Below, one piece after another: positions 19,533-28,218 of a DNA stretch of 64,000 nt; within the stretch, counting starts at the first letter, position 1, and the number at the start of each line of letters is the position of its first letter. The translations under genes and the position numbers were made by a program. Under the pieces are notes generated by a model. It worked only from the letters and a program-made list of their open reading frames with translations, was not told where the DNA came from and searched no databases. The stretch covers positions 310,001 through 374,000 of the forward strand of contig JAWMQQ010000002.1 of the NCBI GenBank assembly GCA_033283385.1. Direction: 5' to 3'. Origin of the DNA: Mangrovimicrobium sp033283385. Its GTDB lineage: Bacteria > Pseudomonadota > Gammaproteobacteria > Pseudomonadales > Halieaceae.

Positions 19533-19557
19533 AGGAAAACCTCGCGGGGGAACGATT

Positions 19558-21024
19558 ATGGCGCTTAGTAGCGAAGTTCGGAGGTTAGAACGGTCATGGC
19601 TTAATCAGACGGCCTGGCCAAAGCGACTGAACTGGATTGAAATTCAAGGTGTCAGGGGCTGGGATGGACAGCGGCTAGAGTTTCCATTTCCCATTATTGC
19701 AATTGCGGGAGAAAACGGGTCCGGCAAATCTACCGTGCTACAAGCCTGTGCCGCCGCATACCAAAAGCAGAAGAGCTCTGGCTCACGCAAGCAGAAAGAC
19801 ACTAAGTACGCATCTGACTTTTTTCCGGATACCTATTGGGACGATATCAAAGATGTTTCGATCAGGTTTGGTTACAGCGAAGGGGGCACTACGAAGCAAG
19901 GCAGTCTTCGTAAGCTCACAGAAAGGTGGAATGGCAATACCGAGCGCCCGCTTAGGGCGGTTCGATTTTTAGATTTGAGTCGTATTCTTCCTGTAAGCGG
20001 GAGAACTGGTTACTCAAAGATTGCTAAGAGCAAACACAAAGAGCTTAGCTCTGATCAGTTCGACGAACAGCGCCTAAAAAGTCTCTCTGATGTTCTCGGG
20101 CACAAATATGACCATGCAAAAATGGCATTGGCGGATGTGGATCCGAATAGGCCTATACCGGTGCTGTCCAGAGTAGATGCGTCATATTCTGGTTATCACC
20201 AAGGCCAGGGCGAAACTACTATTGCTGAGCTTATTCAGACAGAGCTTTTAGACTACAGCCTACTGTTAATAGATGAGATTGAGTCTTCACTTCACCCTCG
20301 AGCTCAGCGCAGGCTAATCCGATATTTGGCAACTATATGCAGGGAAAAGCAAATTCAAATCATCTTAACAACACATTCACCATACGTATTGGAAGAGCTT
20401 CCAAAAGAAGCGCGCCTACAAATATTTGAACAGAATGGGCAGCGGCAAGCGATGATTGGCGTTAGTCCTGAGTTCGCGCTAACAAAGATGGATGAAGACC
20501 AGCACCCCGAATGCGAATTGTATGTAGAGGACGAAGCCGCCCAACTGCTTTTACAGGAAATGCTCTCACAAAAGAATCGTGATCTGGCAATAAGATGTTT
20601 AGTGACTCCATTTGGCGCCGCGTCTGTCGGATACCAGCTGGGCCACATGGTGGAGGCCAAGCGTTTTCCTCGCCCGGTTGGGGTGTTCCTAGATGCTGAT
20701 TGTGCGCCTGGTGCAGGGTGTTGTTTGTTGCCAGGGTCAGATGCGCCAGAACGCGTGATCTTTGAAGATCTAGCTAAAATTAACTGGGGTGATTTGTGGA
20801 CCAGGATACTGCGGAGCTCGTCAGAAATTTCAGATGCTTGCAGTGCTAGCCTGAGTCTTTCAGATCACCATGATTGGGTGCGCGAAGCAGCAAAAAGACT
20901 GATCGTCGGAGGAAATATTCTATGGCATGCAATGTGTGCGGAGTGGATTGAAAAATGCCTTACGAACGAGGAATTTTCTAGGATTAGTACCTACATCGAA
21001 GACAGGCTATCAGAATACGACTAG
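19558..21024 (+). CDS. AAA ATPase with TOPRIM-like domain (OLD-type, probable anti-phage)
   Basis: 488-aa protein. An SMC/ABC-type ATPase occupies residues 1-300, with Walker A GENGSGKST (about 51-59), a Q/signature-like QGQGETT, Walker B LLLIDEIESSLHP and a switch His in TTHSPYVLEEL. After it come ELYVEDEAA and VGVFLDADC, which fit the acidic residues of a TOPRIM nuclease domain. This is the architecture of OLD-family nucleases and of the ATPases in Gabija- and PARIS-like defence. The RBS GGGGGA lies 6 bases before the ATG. It is the only plus-strand gene of the element, at its left end, where cargo genes often sit. The nuclease assignment is inference. Confidence 0.8.
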   Translation: MALSSEVRRLERSWLNQTAWPKRLNWIEIQGVRGWDGQRLEFPFPIIAIAGENGSGKSTVLQACAAAYQKQKSSGSRKQKDTKYASDFFPDTYWDDIKDVSIRFGYSEGGTTKQGSLRKLTERWNGNTERPLRAVRFLDLSRILPVSGRTGYSKIAKSKHKELSSDQFDEQRLKSLSDVLGHKYDHAKMALADVDPNRPIPVLSRVDASYSGYHQGQGETTIAELIQTELLDYSLLLIDEIESSLHPRAQRRLIRYLATICREKQIQIILTTHSPYVLEELPKEARLQIFEQNGQRQAMIGVSPEFALTKMDEDQHPECELYVEDEAAQLLLQEMLSQKNRDLAIRCLVTPFGAASVGYQLGHMVEAKRFPRPVGVFLDADCAPGAGCCLLPGSDAPERVIFEDLAKINWGDLWTRILRSSSEISDACSASLSLSDHHDWVREAAKRLIVGGNILWHAMCAEWIEKCLTNEEFSRISTYIEDRLSEYD

Positions 21025-21106
21025 CCATTCTTGCGATCTGTGTGGACAGCCTTCTCGAGCATCTAGACACGCTAATTTTCCTAGCCCACCCTGGCCAGAC
21101 AAGGAA

Positions 21107-22147
21107 TTATTGCGCTTGGCCTGCAAGCTTAGAAATCGCTTGCCAAACTTGGCCCGTCCTAGCGAGACACTGCGTGCGGGATTTACCGACCTTGTTGCGA
21201 AAATTTTCCTGCAACTCGAATGTTTTGCCGAATCGTATTGTTGATTGAATTGACTTGAGGTACTCGTCGGTAATCTTCAAACGCTGGCCTTTGGCTGAGT
21301 ATTCATCCCGCATCTGCCTGATTTTTGCCTGGACCTCGCGATCAATCAAAGCCTCATTAGCTTCTAGTTGCTGTCGATAATCTGATTGAAGCGCATTGAA
21401 ATCAGGCCTCTCGCAAATTAGCGACTCCCTGTGTTGCTCGATCACCTCTAAAACTTGGTCAAGATATGTATCCGGTACACGCGAATGTTTCTTAAGTCGA
21501 TCACGAGCTAACGAAACTGTCTCGAGCATCATGCTGTAGGGCGATGGCCAGTGCTCTGACGCAGCAGTGAAGAAGTTCCAACTCTCACCATTAGAAGCAC
21601 GGGCAGTAGTGTTGCCATACTCGACAATCGAATTGTATGTTACATATAGATCTAACGAGTTGAGCTGGTTCCAAACAAGATCCCACCGAACTGCGTCTAG
21701 CAAGCCTTTCGCCGCGTTGAAATCGGATGTCGCGGACGCTAGTTCCCGTTTTGCTGCCTGCTCGCGAATTAGAATATGTTGAGTCTCCAGCTTGAGCTGT
21801 TCGTTCCGGCTTACTACATCCTCTAATTCTTTTCCAAGTGTGGTTAACTGCTCTTCAACGTGATCCCTCTCCGTTTTTAGAGACTTAATCTCATTTATCG
21901 TGGAGCTACGCTCTGTCTCGAGCTCTGCCGATCTCTCTTGGAGAAGCTGATACTGAAATACTGGCCTTACCGTATAGTAATAACCCAGCACGGCCACGAC
22001 CAGAAGAACAAATTGAGATATGTGAGCCAGGCGTTGCAACGAAACATCCATTGCCGATGGCTTGTCTTTAAGCACATTGACCACAATTCCATCGTCGGAC
22101 CTTGGTCGTCCATGTCGTAACGAACGCATCCCGCGAAATCGATTCAT
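21107..22147 (-). CDS. Membrane-anchored coiled-coil protein, unknown function
   Basis: 346-aa protein that I do not recognise. A basic N-terminus (MNRFRGMRSLRHGRPRS) precedes one TM helix near residues 44-62 (FVLLVVAVLGYYYTV). A coiled coil of about 75 residues rich in Glu, Leu and Lys follows, then a globular C-terminal half (about residues 145-346) containing a WDLVWNQLNSLDLYVTYN block. GC content is clearly below the chromosome. Its start lies near the end of the third 3' element, so it may be transcribed separately. It is convergent with the OLD-like gene. Probable element cargo. Confidence 0.7.
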   Translation of the reverse strand: MNRFRGMRSLRHGRPRSDDGIVVNVLKDKPSAMDVSLQRLAHISQFVLLVVAVLGYYYTVRPVFQYQLLQERSAELETERSSTINEIKSLKTERDHVEEQLTTLGKELEDVVSRNEQLKLETQHILIREQAAKRELASATSDFNAAKGLLDAVRWDLVWNQLNSLDLYVTYNSIVEYGNTTARASNGESWNFFTAASEHWPSPYSMMLETVSLARDRLKKHSRVPDTYLDQVLEVIEQHRESLICERPDFNALQSDYRQQLEANEALIDREVQAKIRQMRDEYSAKGQRLKITDEYLKSIQSTIRFGKTFELQENFRNKVGKSRTQCLARTGQVWQAISKLAGQAQ

Positions 22148-22205
22148 AGTAGCACCCAGATCCTTCTAGTACTTCGATCATACAGTAGAATTTGTCTGGT
22201 ACAGA

Positions 22206-22310
22206 AAAATGGCCGCGGCGAGATCCTCTCAAATCTTGTCCCGCCCGAACACCTCACGCGAGGACGGTCTCCAACAGTGCTCATAGGCCGCGGGTGCTCT
22301 AGATCTGGAC
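22206..22310 (-). ncRNA. 3' element copy 1 (diverged) with terminator-like hairpin
   Basis: Lies downstream of the gene at 22439-23257. It shares CACCTCACGCGA and the GGCCGCGGCGAGAT stem (followed by a T-run on the minus strand) with the element at 23386-23549, but the other half of the stem has mismatches and the upstream hairpin is not clear. Read as a decayed third member of the family. Confidence 0.5.
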
Positions 22311-22438
22311 GAGTTTCCGGCCGGCGGTGGGTGCTAAGCGCCGCTGCAGGCCGGCGCGGCGCGATCTTGCCTGGGTTCTTAAGCCCCACCAGCAGCGCTG
22401 GAGCAGCTGAGAGGCTGTACGGATCTGGTGCCCTACCC

Positions 22439-23257
22439 CTAAATTTTCGGCGACTGCGCGAACGTTTCCTTTACGCTTTGGCTTAAACTAGAGCTTAGCT
22501 TCATAATCTCATGCGCCCGCCTAACCCCCTGTTCATCACTTTGGTGGCCTTCTACGACTTTTCGGAGCTCGGCAAGCAGCGACTCCTCTAGCTCTACTAG
22601 GAGCTCAGCAAGGTAAGGCTCTCCCAGGTTGTCGATACCTTGTGAGTGGTGAGGCAGAACTGATTTGACTAGTTCTCCCACACCCTTTGGGTTGAAATAT
22701 CTGAGTGGATCTTCAAGGCCCATCACTAGAATGTCACGCATCGTGACGAAGGTAGCAAGAACACTGGCGTACGCGGAGAAGTATGCCCAAGCGAGCGGAG
22801 GAAGGTATGGGCGCGCCTTTTCAGCCTGGTTAGTTTGTAAGTCTTCCAGTGTTACCTGCCCTCCGATTGCCTTCACAAATTCACGAATTTTGGAATCTGT
22901 CGGAGAAACCTTCGCGAGCTCCTCAAATTTCAGAAGGCTCATGGATTTTGCCACGTACCTTCCTTGCCGCATCCTTAATACTGAAGCCCATACGGTATCG
23001 ACGGCTTCAACTTGCTTGGTGTACTGAGCTGTAACCATTGCGGCAGCGGAAGACAACGCTCCTGAACGCAATGCTTCAACTTTGGCTTCATTTTGTCGAA
23101 GACCGCTCTTGATGCCTTCTATTTTTGAGTCGAACTCGTGTGATACAGATCGAGCCAATCTTGTAGTAATGAGGCTTCTCGCTAGCCACGCTGCAAAGAT
23201 TGTCAGTGAGGTAGTCGAGATCGCTGGAATCCAATGAGTAATAGTCAGCTCGTCCAT
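22439..23257 (-). CDS. Membrane-anchored protein of unknown function
   Basis: 272-aa protein with one N-terminal TM helix (HWIPAISTTSLTIFAAWLAR) followed by a short coiled coil (about residues 40-65) and a soluble helical domain. No known motif is seen. The N-out or N-in membrane anchor plus cytoplasmic helical domain resembles many uncharacterised cargo proteins. It is flanked on both sides by the element's 3' structured repeats. The base composition is near 48% GC, unlike the chromosome. Confidence 0.7.
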   Translation of the reverse strand: MDELTITHWIPAISTTSLTIFAAWLARSLITTRLARSVSHEFDSKIEGIKSGLRQNEAKVEALRSGALSSAAAMVTAQYTKQVEAVDTVWASVLRMRQGRYVAKSMSLLKFEELAKVSPTDSKIREFVKAIGGQVTLEDLQTNQAEKARPYLPPLAWAYFSAYASVLATFVTMRDILVMGLEDPLRYFNPKGVGELVKSVLPHHSQGIDNLGEPYLAELLVELEESLLAELRKVVEGHQSDEQGVRRAHEIMKLSSSLSQSVKETFAQSPKI

Positions 23258-23385
23258 TTGCGTACTCTGCCCAATTTACGTGACGCCACGATGGAATGCC
23301 GGTAATAAAATTGCCAGCTTCGATTTCAGCGGTAGATGTTCTCAAGGCGAGAGATTTAGATCAATTATTAAAAATGTTTTGAAGT

Positions 23386-23549
23386 AAAAAGGCCGCGGCG
23401 AGACTCTCGCTCAGACAATCTCGCCACGGCCGCACACCTCACGCGATTGGAATAGTATCCGCGGGGTCGCGTAGTGAGCTCTGGGGGTTGCTTCAGCAAG
23501 CCATGCTTGCCAGGGTGACTCGCCCAGTAAAACCCGTCCTGCTCGAAAA
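23386..23549 (-). ncRNA. 3' structured element copy 2 with rho-independent terminator
   Basis: Directly follows the stop codon at 23550 of the short tape-measure-like gene. On the minus strand it has a conserved block (GGTTTTACTGGGCGAGTCACC), a hairpin with stem 23496-23501/23505-23510, a conserved TGAAGCAACCCCC block, an outer pair ACGCGA/TCGCGT (23441-23446/23467-23472), then a terminator (13-base arms 23391-23403/23419-23431, one mismatch) and a T-run at 23386-23390. It is homologous to 28039-28218. Confidence 0.7.
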
Positions 23550-23861
23550 CTAGGGATCGGCCAACTGATCAAAATCCATACCGAGCTGACTCTGTTCAGC
23601 TTCGGTGGATTGATGTTGTTCCGTACCAGGAGAAGCGCTCTGCAGAATCCCCTGGGCGACGCTGCCGATCACATCAGACAGCTGTGAAGAAACATCGTGA
23701 TATGCGACAACAAGTTCACGGGAAGTCGCGTGGTTCTCCGCGAGAGCCTTCTCCAGCTGCTGAGCGGCGGCAGCGGATCCATCATAATTGGCAGCTAGTC
23801 GCCGTAGGTGCTCGATTTGCTCGAGGTGCGCCTTTAGCAATCCCTGGTAATCACGCGGCAT
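23550..23861 (-). CDS. Stand-alone copy of the tape measure C-terminal module
   Basis: 103-aa protein. Residues about 9-76 align without gaps to residues about 817-883 of the tape measure protein encoded just upstream; by eye 39 of 67 positions are identical (shared YDGS, AQQL, AYH, VSSQLS). Beyond the module it has a short Gln/Ser-rich tail ending GMDFDQLADP. The ATG at 23861 is chosen because AAGGAGG lies 7 bases upstream. The gene has its own strong RBS and its own 3' terminator element, so it looks functional, not a fragment. It could compete with or assist the tape measure's C-terminal contacts; that is inference. Confidence 0.75.
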   Translation of the reverse strand: MPRDYQGLLKAHLEQIEHLRRLAANYDGSAAAAQQLEKALAENHATSRELVVAYHDVSSQLSDVIGSVAQGILQSASPGTEQHQSTEAEQSQLGMDFDQLADP

Positions 23862-23958
23862 GATCAATCCTCCTTCTGCCGGACTGTGTTTTCGCTGAGA
23901 TCGATGGCGGCCGCCGTTTCACGCCGCACTTGTAGCCAGGCGGGAAAGCAACGGACAT

Positions 23959-26900
23959 TTAGTTAACCCTTTGCAGGGTGGCGTTGCCAGACGACAATCC
24001 GCGGATAAACTCTTCCAGGGCCGCCGAGAGATTCTCGACGTCGCCGCCAAATTGGTCTGCGGGCTTCTGGAGGGCGTCCTGCAGCGTACGGGCTAGCTCT
24101 TCCTGCCGGCGGCGCTCCTCCTCGATGCCGCGCTCGATCTGCCGCTCCTGAACGGCATCGAGCTTATCCAGGTAGGCGGCGAAGTCCGGTGCACGCAGCT
24201 TCTGCTGCTCTTCACTCAGCGAATCGAAAATCTGCTTTGTGAGCTCGTTGATTCTCAAAACATCCTGTTGATGCTGTTGCTGGTCAGTCTCGTGACCGAC
24301 TTCGGCTCGCAGCCTGTTGCGTTCATCTTTTGCCGCCTGGATCCGCTCAGCGTCCGTGAGCACGCTCTGGCGGATATCTTGAGCAGTATTGGTGAGTACG
24401 TTGCTCAACTGCGAGGATACGTTGTGATAGGCCGTCACCAGGTCGTAGCTCGCTTTCTGGTTCTGGGCGAGTGCAACGTTGAGCTGCTGGGCACCACTGA
24501 CCGATCCGTCGTAGCTCGCAGCCAGCTGGTAGAGGCTATCGATCTGCGAGCGGTGGGCTTCGAGGATTGTCTGGCTCGCCGCTTTGTCCGCCGTCGCGAG
24601 GTCCTGGACAGCCTGGTCGACCGGGTTGCTGGCGAGCATGCCTGATATCGACACTATGGAGGTCGCGAACTGTCCGAGCTGTTCGGGCGTACCTTCGAAT
24701 GATTTCAGTATCTTCTTGACTGCCGGCTCGAGTTTGTCCGCGCCGCTGATAATGGCATCGAACGCGGTAGACAGTAGCGAGTCCACGTCCTTGTATTTCT
24801 GACCGTCAAGTTTGAGGCCGGCAGTATTTCCGACGCGGAGCTTTGCGGTGTAGGTATCGTTACCGACTAGTGCGGCGAAGTTGGCCACTGCGTCGCCGAT
24901 TTGCGTGACAGCCTCCAGATTCTTTTCGCTGTAGTTTTTGCCAACTCCAGCAGCGGTAGAAACGCCGCCGGCTATATTCGCTATCGCTGAATTGTTGCCA
25001 TGGCCGCCGAAGCCCAGGACGTTGCCGAGGCCCGTCTCGAGCCCCTCACCGATGAACGAACCTATCGCTGTTCCCACGGGGCCCCAGATTGACCCCACTG
25101 CACCACCGACGCCGGCACCGATCCCTGTCGTGTCGCCTCCGAAAACCGCCTGTCCAGCATAGGACCCAACGATGCCGGCACCAAAGTTGGCCGCACCGGC
25201 GGCCAGGTTGGAACCGACACTACCGTAGGTGTAGTTGTTACTCAGCACTTGCGCGTTGAGCGATGCGTTCCCGGCGATGTTTCCAAGGTAGGTATTTGGA
25301 CCAAGGTAGGTCGCGAGGCTGTTCAGTCCGGACGCGGCCGTTCCGTAAGCGCCACCGACTGAACCGAAGATGCTCCCGCCGAAATTGGACAGACCGCTGT
25401 AGAGGCTGCTACCTGAGCTGAAAAGCGATCCAAGGTTGCCCAGCGCCCCAGCAGTACCGCCACCGGAAAACGTTGCTGCGGTGCTCGCTACGCCGCCGCC
25501 CATGCCGAATAGCCCAGCCACGTTCTGCACCAGCGGCCTGGTTACATTTAGATTCAGGAGTTCCGCGGCGAATTGCTTTGCAGCATCGAGCATGCTGCCA
25601 AGGAACTCTTCCTTGAAGTAGTCCTTGTCACCGTCCAGGGCAGCCCGCCAGGCAGAGGAGAAATTGGAGTCGATTCGCTCAACCATGCCCTGCTGAGCCT
25701 TGTCCCAGGCCGATTCGACTTCCTTTGCTGTCTCTTTAGATGCGGTGCCGTAGGCCTTCGTGACATCCTCAGTCTTGATGATCGCGGTCTGAGTCGTTTC
25801 CTGAGCAGCCACCGCGGCCTCAGCTTGTGCGGTAAATGCTCGCTCTGTATCGTCGACGTACTCCTTGAAAGCGGTTGATGGCAACTTGGCAGTCACCAGC
25901 TCCTCGATCCGCGCCTTTGAGGCAGCGATCTCGCTTTCCATGGTGTCCAGAAAGCCCGTGAAGAACGTAGTGTATTCCAGCTTATCGTGACGCCACGGGA
26001 GTGAGTTGTAGACGTCAACTGCTACTTTAGATAGCTTATCGAGTCCGCTCACGACAAATTGGTAGTAGGCTTGGAAGCCGAGTTTCAAGCCCTCCCAGGC
26101 GATCTCAATAACACGAATTCCATTTGCAAAAATACCCGCTGCTTTGACGATGTAATCGAAGGCCTTGCCGGCGGCCGTCGCCATTCCGCCGGACTCCTTC
26201 CCGATATTGAAGATGCGTTTTGCGACATCGTTCAGAACCGGCGCAAACTTAGCGCTAAGCTGCTGGCCGAAGCCTTTTGCTTGCTCGCCCACTTTAAACA
26301 TCGCGTCGTTCGCCGCCTCAACCTTGGCAGCATCGATACGACTGATGGCGACTCCGGCCGCTTCGGCTTCAGCCTGGTACACCCGAAGCCCATCAGACCC
26401 CTTGCTGAAAGTGTTGATTAGCGAAGTGCCGGAGCGGCCGAAGATGTCATAGGCGATTTTTGTTTTCTGCGCGGAGTTCTCGACATGACTTAGCGCGTCC
26501 GCGACCTGATACATGGCCTCATCGGGCTTGAGCTTCACGAGATCCCCTGCCTTGATGCCCAGGGCGTCGAAGCCTTTCGCGGCAGTTCCGCTGCCAGCAG
26601 CAGCCTCTGACATCCGGATACTGAGCTTTTCCAACCCCTTATCCATCGCCGCCGTGCCGGCGCCGGTGAGTTCAGCCGCATGCCGGAGGCCGGCGAGCTT
26701 CTCTGTGGACACCCCTAGCGCGTCAGCCTGTTTTGCCAGAGCGTCAACGGAAGACAGACCGTTCTTTATGACAGCTGTTCCGAGTGCCACACCCGCCGCC
26801 GTGGCCGCGATGCCGTAGCGATTTAGAGTGGCCCGCCCCTTCTCCACCGAGGCGGCAAATTGATTGAAGCCGCTGGATGCTTTACCTGCCGTCGAACCCA

Positions 26901-27012
26901 GATCGCTCTGGCTCTTCCCCAGCTTCCGGGTTTCGCTCTCGGACTTGCGCATCGCAGAGTCGTACTGCGCATTATCCGCCCGGAGCGCGAATCTACTTTG
27001 ACTTTCCGCCAT
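23959..27012 (-). CDS. Phage tail tape measure protein
   Basis: 1017-aa tape measure protein, which sets tail length and is ejected with DNA in long-tailed phages. The N-terminal region has the family features: ALGVSTEKLAGLRHAAELTG, then a LKPDEAMYQVADAL segment and IFGRSGTSLINTF near residue 190. The middle has hydrophobic segments and a long Gly/Ser/Ala-rich stretch (about 500-660). The C-terminus is a charged coiled coil. No other tail, capsid or packaging gene is nearby. Its leader is a near-identical copy of the alpA leader, including the first alpA codons. At about three residues per 4.5 Å helical rise it would specify a contractile or siphovirus-type tail of roughly 150 nm if fully helical, which is a rough inference. 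Confidence 0.9.
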   Translation of the reverse strand: MAESQSRFALRADNAQYDSAMRKSESETRKLGKSQSDLGSTAGKASSGFNQFAASVEKGRATLNRYGIAATAAGVALGTAVIKNGLSSVDALAKQADALGVSTEKLAGLRHAAELTGAGTAAMDKGLEKLSIRMSEAAAGSGTAAKGFDALGIKAGDLVKLKPDEAMYQVADALSHVENSAQKTKIAYDIFGRSGTSLINTFSKGSDGLRVYQAEAEAAGVAISRIDAAKVEAANDAMFKVGEQAKGFGQQLSAKFAPVLNDVAKRIFNIGKESGGMATAAGKAFDYIVKAAGIFANGIRVIEIAWEGLKLGFQAYYQFVVSGLDKLSKVAVDVYNSLPWRHDKLEYTTFFTGFLDTMESEIAASKARIEELVTAKLPSTAFKEYVDDTERAFTAQAEAAVAAQETTQTAIIKTEDVTKAYGTASKETAKEVESAWDKAQQGMVERIDSNFSSAWRAALDGDKDYFKEEFLGSMLDAAKQFAAELLNLNVTRPLVQNVAGLFGMGGGVASTAATFSGGGTAGALGNLGSLFSSGSSLYSGLSNFGGSIFGSVGGAYGTAASGLNSLATYLGPNTYLGNIAGNASLNAQVLSNNYTYGSVGSNLAAGAANFGAGIVGSYAGQAVFGGDTTGIGAGVGGAVGSIWGPVGTAIGSFIGEGLETGLGNVLGFGGHGNNSAIANIAGGVSTAAGVGKNYSEKNLEAVTQIGDAVANFAALVGNDTYTAKLRVGNTAGLKLDGQKYKDVDSLLSTAFDAIISGADKLEPAVKKILKSFEGTPEQLGQFATSIVSISGMLASNPVDQAVQDLATADKAASQTILEAHRSQIDSLYQLAASYDGSVSGAQQLNVALAQNQKASYDLVTAYHNVSSQLSNVLTNTAQDIRQSVLTDAERIQAAKDERNRLRAEVGHETDQQQHQQDVLRINELTKQIFDSLSEEQQKLRAPDFAAYLDKLDAVQERQIERGIEEERRRQEELARTLQDALQKPADQFGGDVENLSAALEEFIRGLSSGNATLQRVN

Positions 27013-27042
27013 ATTCGCAAATCCCGCCGCAATTGTTCCCGA

Positions 27043-27102
27043 TCAGTTTTGAATTTCCCGTGTATGGAGAAACATATTCTTCGCCTTCGGTCGTTCTGCC
27101 AT
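27043..27102 (-). pseudogene. 19-codon mini-ORF left from a copied alpA start
   Basis: ATG GCA GAA at 27102 reproduces the first three codons of alpA (30321) in an otherwise identical leader, then diverges and stops after 19 codons, 30 bases before the tape measure ATG. It shows that the leader was copied together with the alpA start. It may still be translated as a leader peptide. Confidence 0.55.
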
Positions 27103-27600
27103 ATCTGTACGTCCTTGACGTTCTTGGAAGCTTCTGGAAATTGAATGCTGAAAGCGCCACGAGTACCAGAAAATGTCAGTGCGACTTGCAGCGCTTTTTT
27201 TCCGTTAACAAGTGACTTTCTGGTTCACGGTGACTGCGACCTTAGAGCGCTGACGGCTATGCGCTGCCATTGAATAACGCTGTCTTACTTTCTTCATAAA
27301 GTCTTCTTTCGTTTTCTCTTCTTCTAGTGGGGTCACCCCTGACTCCAGGGTGGGGTCACCAATTCGCCCAGCTCTAAACTCTCGGGTAGTTAGTCAGCAG
27401 TGCGTCTGCAAGCAGGTCGTGCACTGGACCGGTGGCACGGGTACCTGGTCGACGTCGCGGCCGGCAGAGCGCTCCAGGCGCAGCTGGTGAGCATCCCGGG
27501 GCCGATGCGCAGCAGCGCGGTACACGCCTATCTGATCGGCCGCTGCCGGCCAGCAGTGCGCCTGCAAGCCGCCGGCGTCGCCGAGGATCTCCAGCAGCAG
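27095..27600. repeat. Leader repeat R1 (upstream of tape measure gene)
   Basis: A direct repeat of R2 (30312-30836). From the CCATATCTGTACGTCCTTGA block through CGCTTTTTTTCCGTTAACAA to the GC-rich sequence, the two copies differ only at scattered bases and short indels. It contains operator-like half-sites and probably the promoter for the tape measure gene. Confidence 0.85.
27328..27358. promoter_or_regulatory. Operator-like half-site array, three sites
   Basis: Alternating TGGGGTCA (27328-27335), TGACTCCA (27340-27347) and TGGGGTCA (27351-27358) form overlapping inverted repeats. The equivalent position before alpA carries five such half-sites. Confidence 0.55.
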
Positions 27601-28020
27601 GCTGAGCTGCGACACCGGTGCCCGGGTGCCGGTACGGCCGGCAGCGCGCCCCAGGAGCCGCCGGTGGTCGCATCGAGGTCACCGCGCGACACCGGTCCGC
27701 CTGGTCGGCCAGATACCAGCGACCAGTGCGCTGCAGGCCGCCGGCGTCGCCGAGGATCCCCAGCCGCCGCGGTGCTGCGACACCAGTGCCGGGTGCCGGT
27801 GCGGCCGGCAGCGCCTGCAGGCAGGTCGTGCACTGGACCGGTGGCACGGGTACCTGGTCGACGCTACGCCCGGCAGCGCGGGATCGGTCTACCTGGTCGA
27901 CAAGATTCCAGCGACCAGTGCGCTGCAGGCCCGGCCCTGCCGAGGATCCCCGACAGCGGCAGCTTCTCGGCAGTACAGGCGAACGCACCAAGATCACCGA
28001 TAGCGACCGCCGGCGGTCCA
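27414..28020. repeat. GC-rich degenerate repeat array A1 (no gene)
   Basis: About 600 bases at very high GC, built of units of about 160-195 bp. Recurrent blocks include CCAGTGCGCTGCAGGCC followed by GCCGAGGATC (27552-27593, 27720-27762, about 27909) and palindromic CTGGTCGGCCAG-like strings. Open frames exist on both strands, but they have biased Arg/Pro/Ala content and no domain or RBS, so I treat the array as noncoding. Its first part continues the R1/R2 identity. Confidence 0.7.
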
Positions 28021-28038
28021 TCTGCCATCAGCACAAAT

Positions 28039-28218
28039 AAAAACGGTGTCGAGGCCGCCGCCCAGTGCGGCCTCGACACCGAATGCACATCTCACGGCAC
28101 CGGAGCATTCCACGTGGAAGGAAATAATCCACGTGGTCCGTAATGTGCTCTGGGGGTTGCTTCAGCCAACGACATTGGCCCAGGTGACTCGCCCAGTAAA
28201 ACCTGCCCGCGCGGCCAG
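28039..28218 (-). ncRNA. 3' structured element copy 3 with rho-independent terminator
   Basis: Directly follows the stop codon at 28219 of the coiled-coil gene. It has the same order of conserved blocks as 23386-23549. The hairpin uses different bases but still pairs (GCCAA 28165-28169 with TTGGC 28175-28179), and the outer pair is ACGG/CCGT (28094-28097/28138-28141). It ends in a perfect 14-bp terminator stem (28045-28058/28067-28080) with a T-run on the minus strand. Confidence 0.75.

Larger units (their letters stand above)
18830..19557. other. Gene-free junction region: host flank, left end of integrated element
   Basis: No convincing ORF is present. Up to about 19045 the sequence is high-GC host DNA containing a strong hairpin (18987-19019). 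From about 19046 it changes: an AT-rich stretch (19075-19150) carrying one TACCCCC motif (19137-19143), then about 280 bases of GC-rich noncoding sequence, then an AT-rich promoter region before the ATPase gene. Confidence 0.6.

Noticed and set aside
23088..23345. 85-codon minus-strand frame overlapping the 272-aa membrane protein gene
   Set aside because: Overlaps about 170 bases of a better-supported gene and lacks a good RBS; a small real gene cannot be fully excluded.
27400..28143. Open frames across GC-rich array A1 on both strands, as a possible repeat protein
   Set aside because: No RBS, changing frame between repeat units, Arg/Pro/Ala composition typical of noncoding GC-rich DNA.
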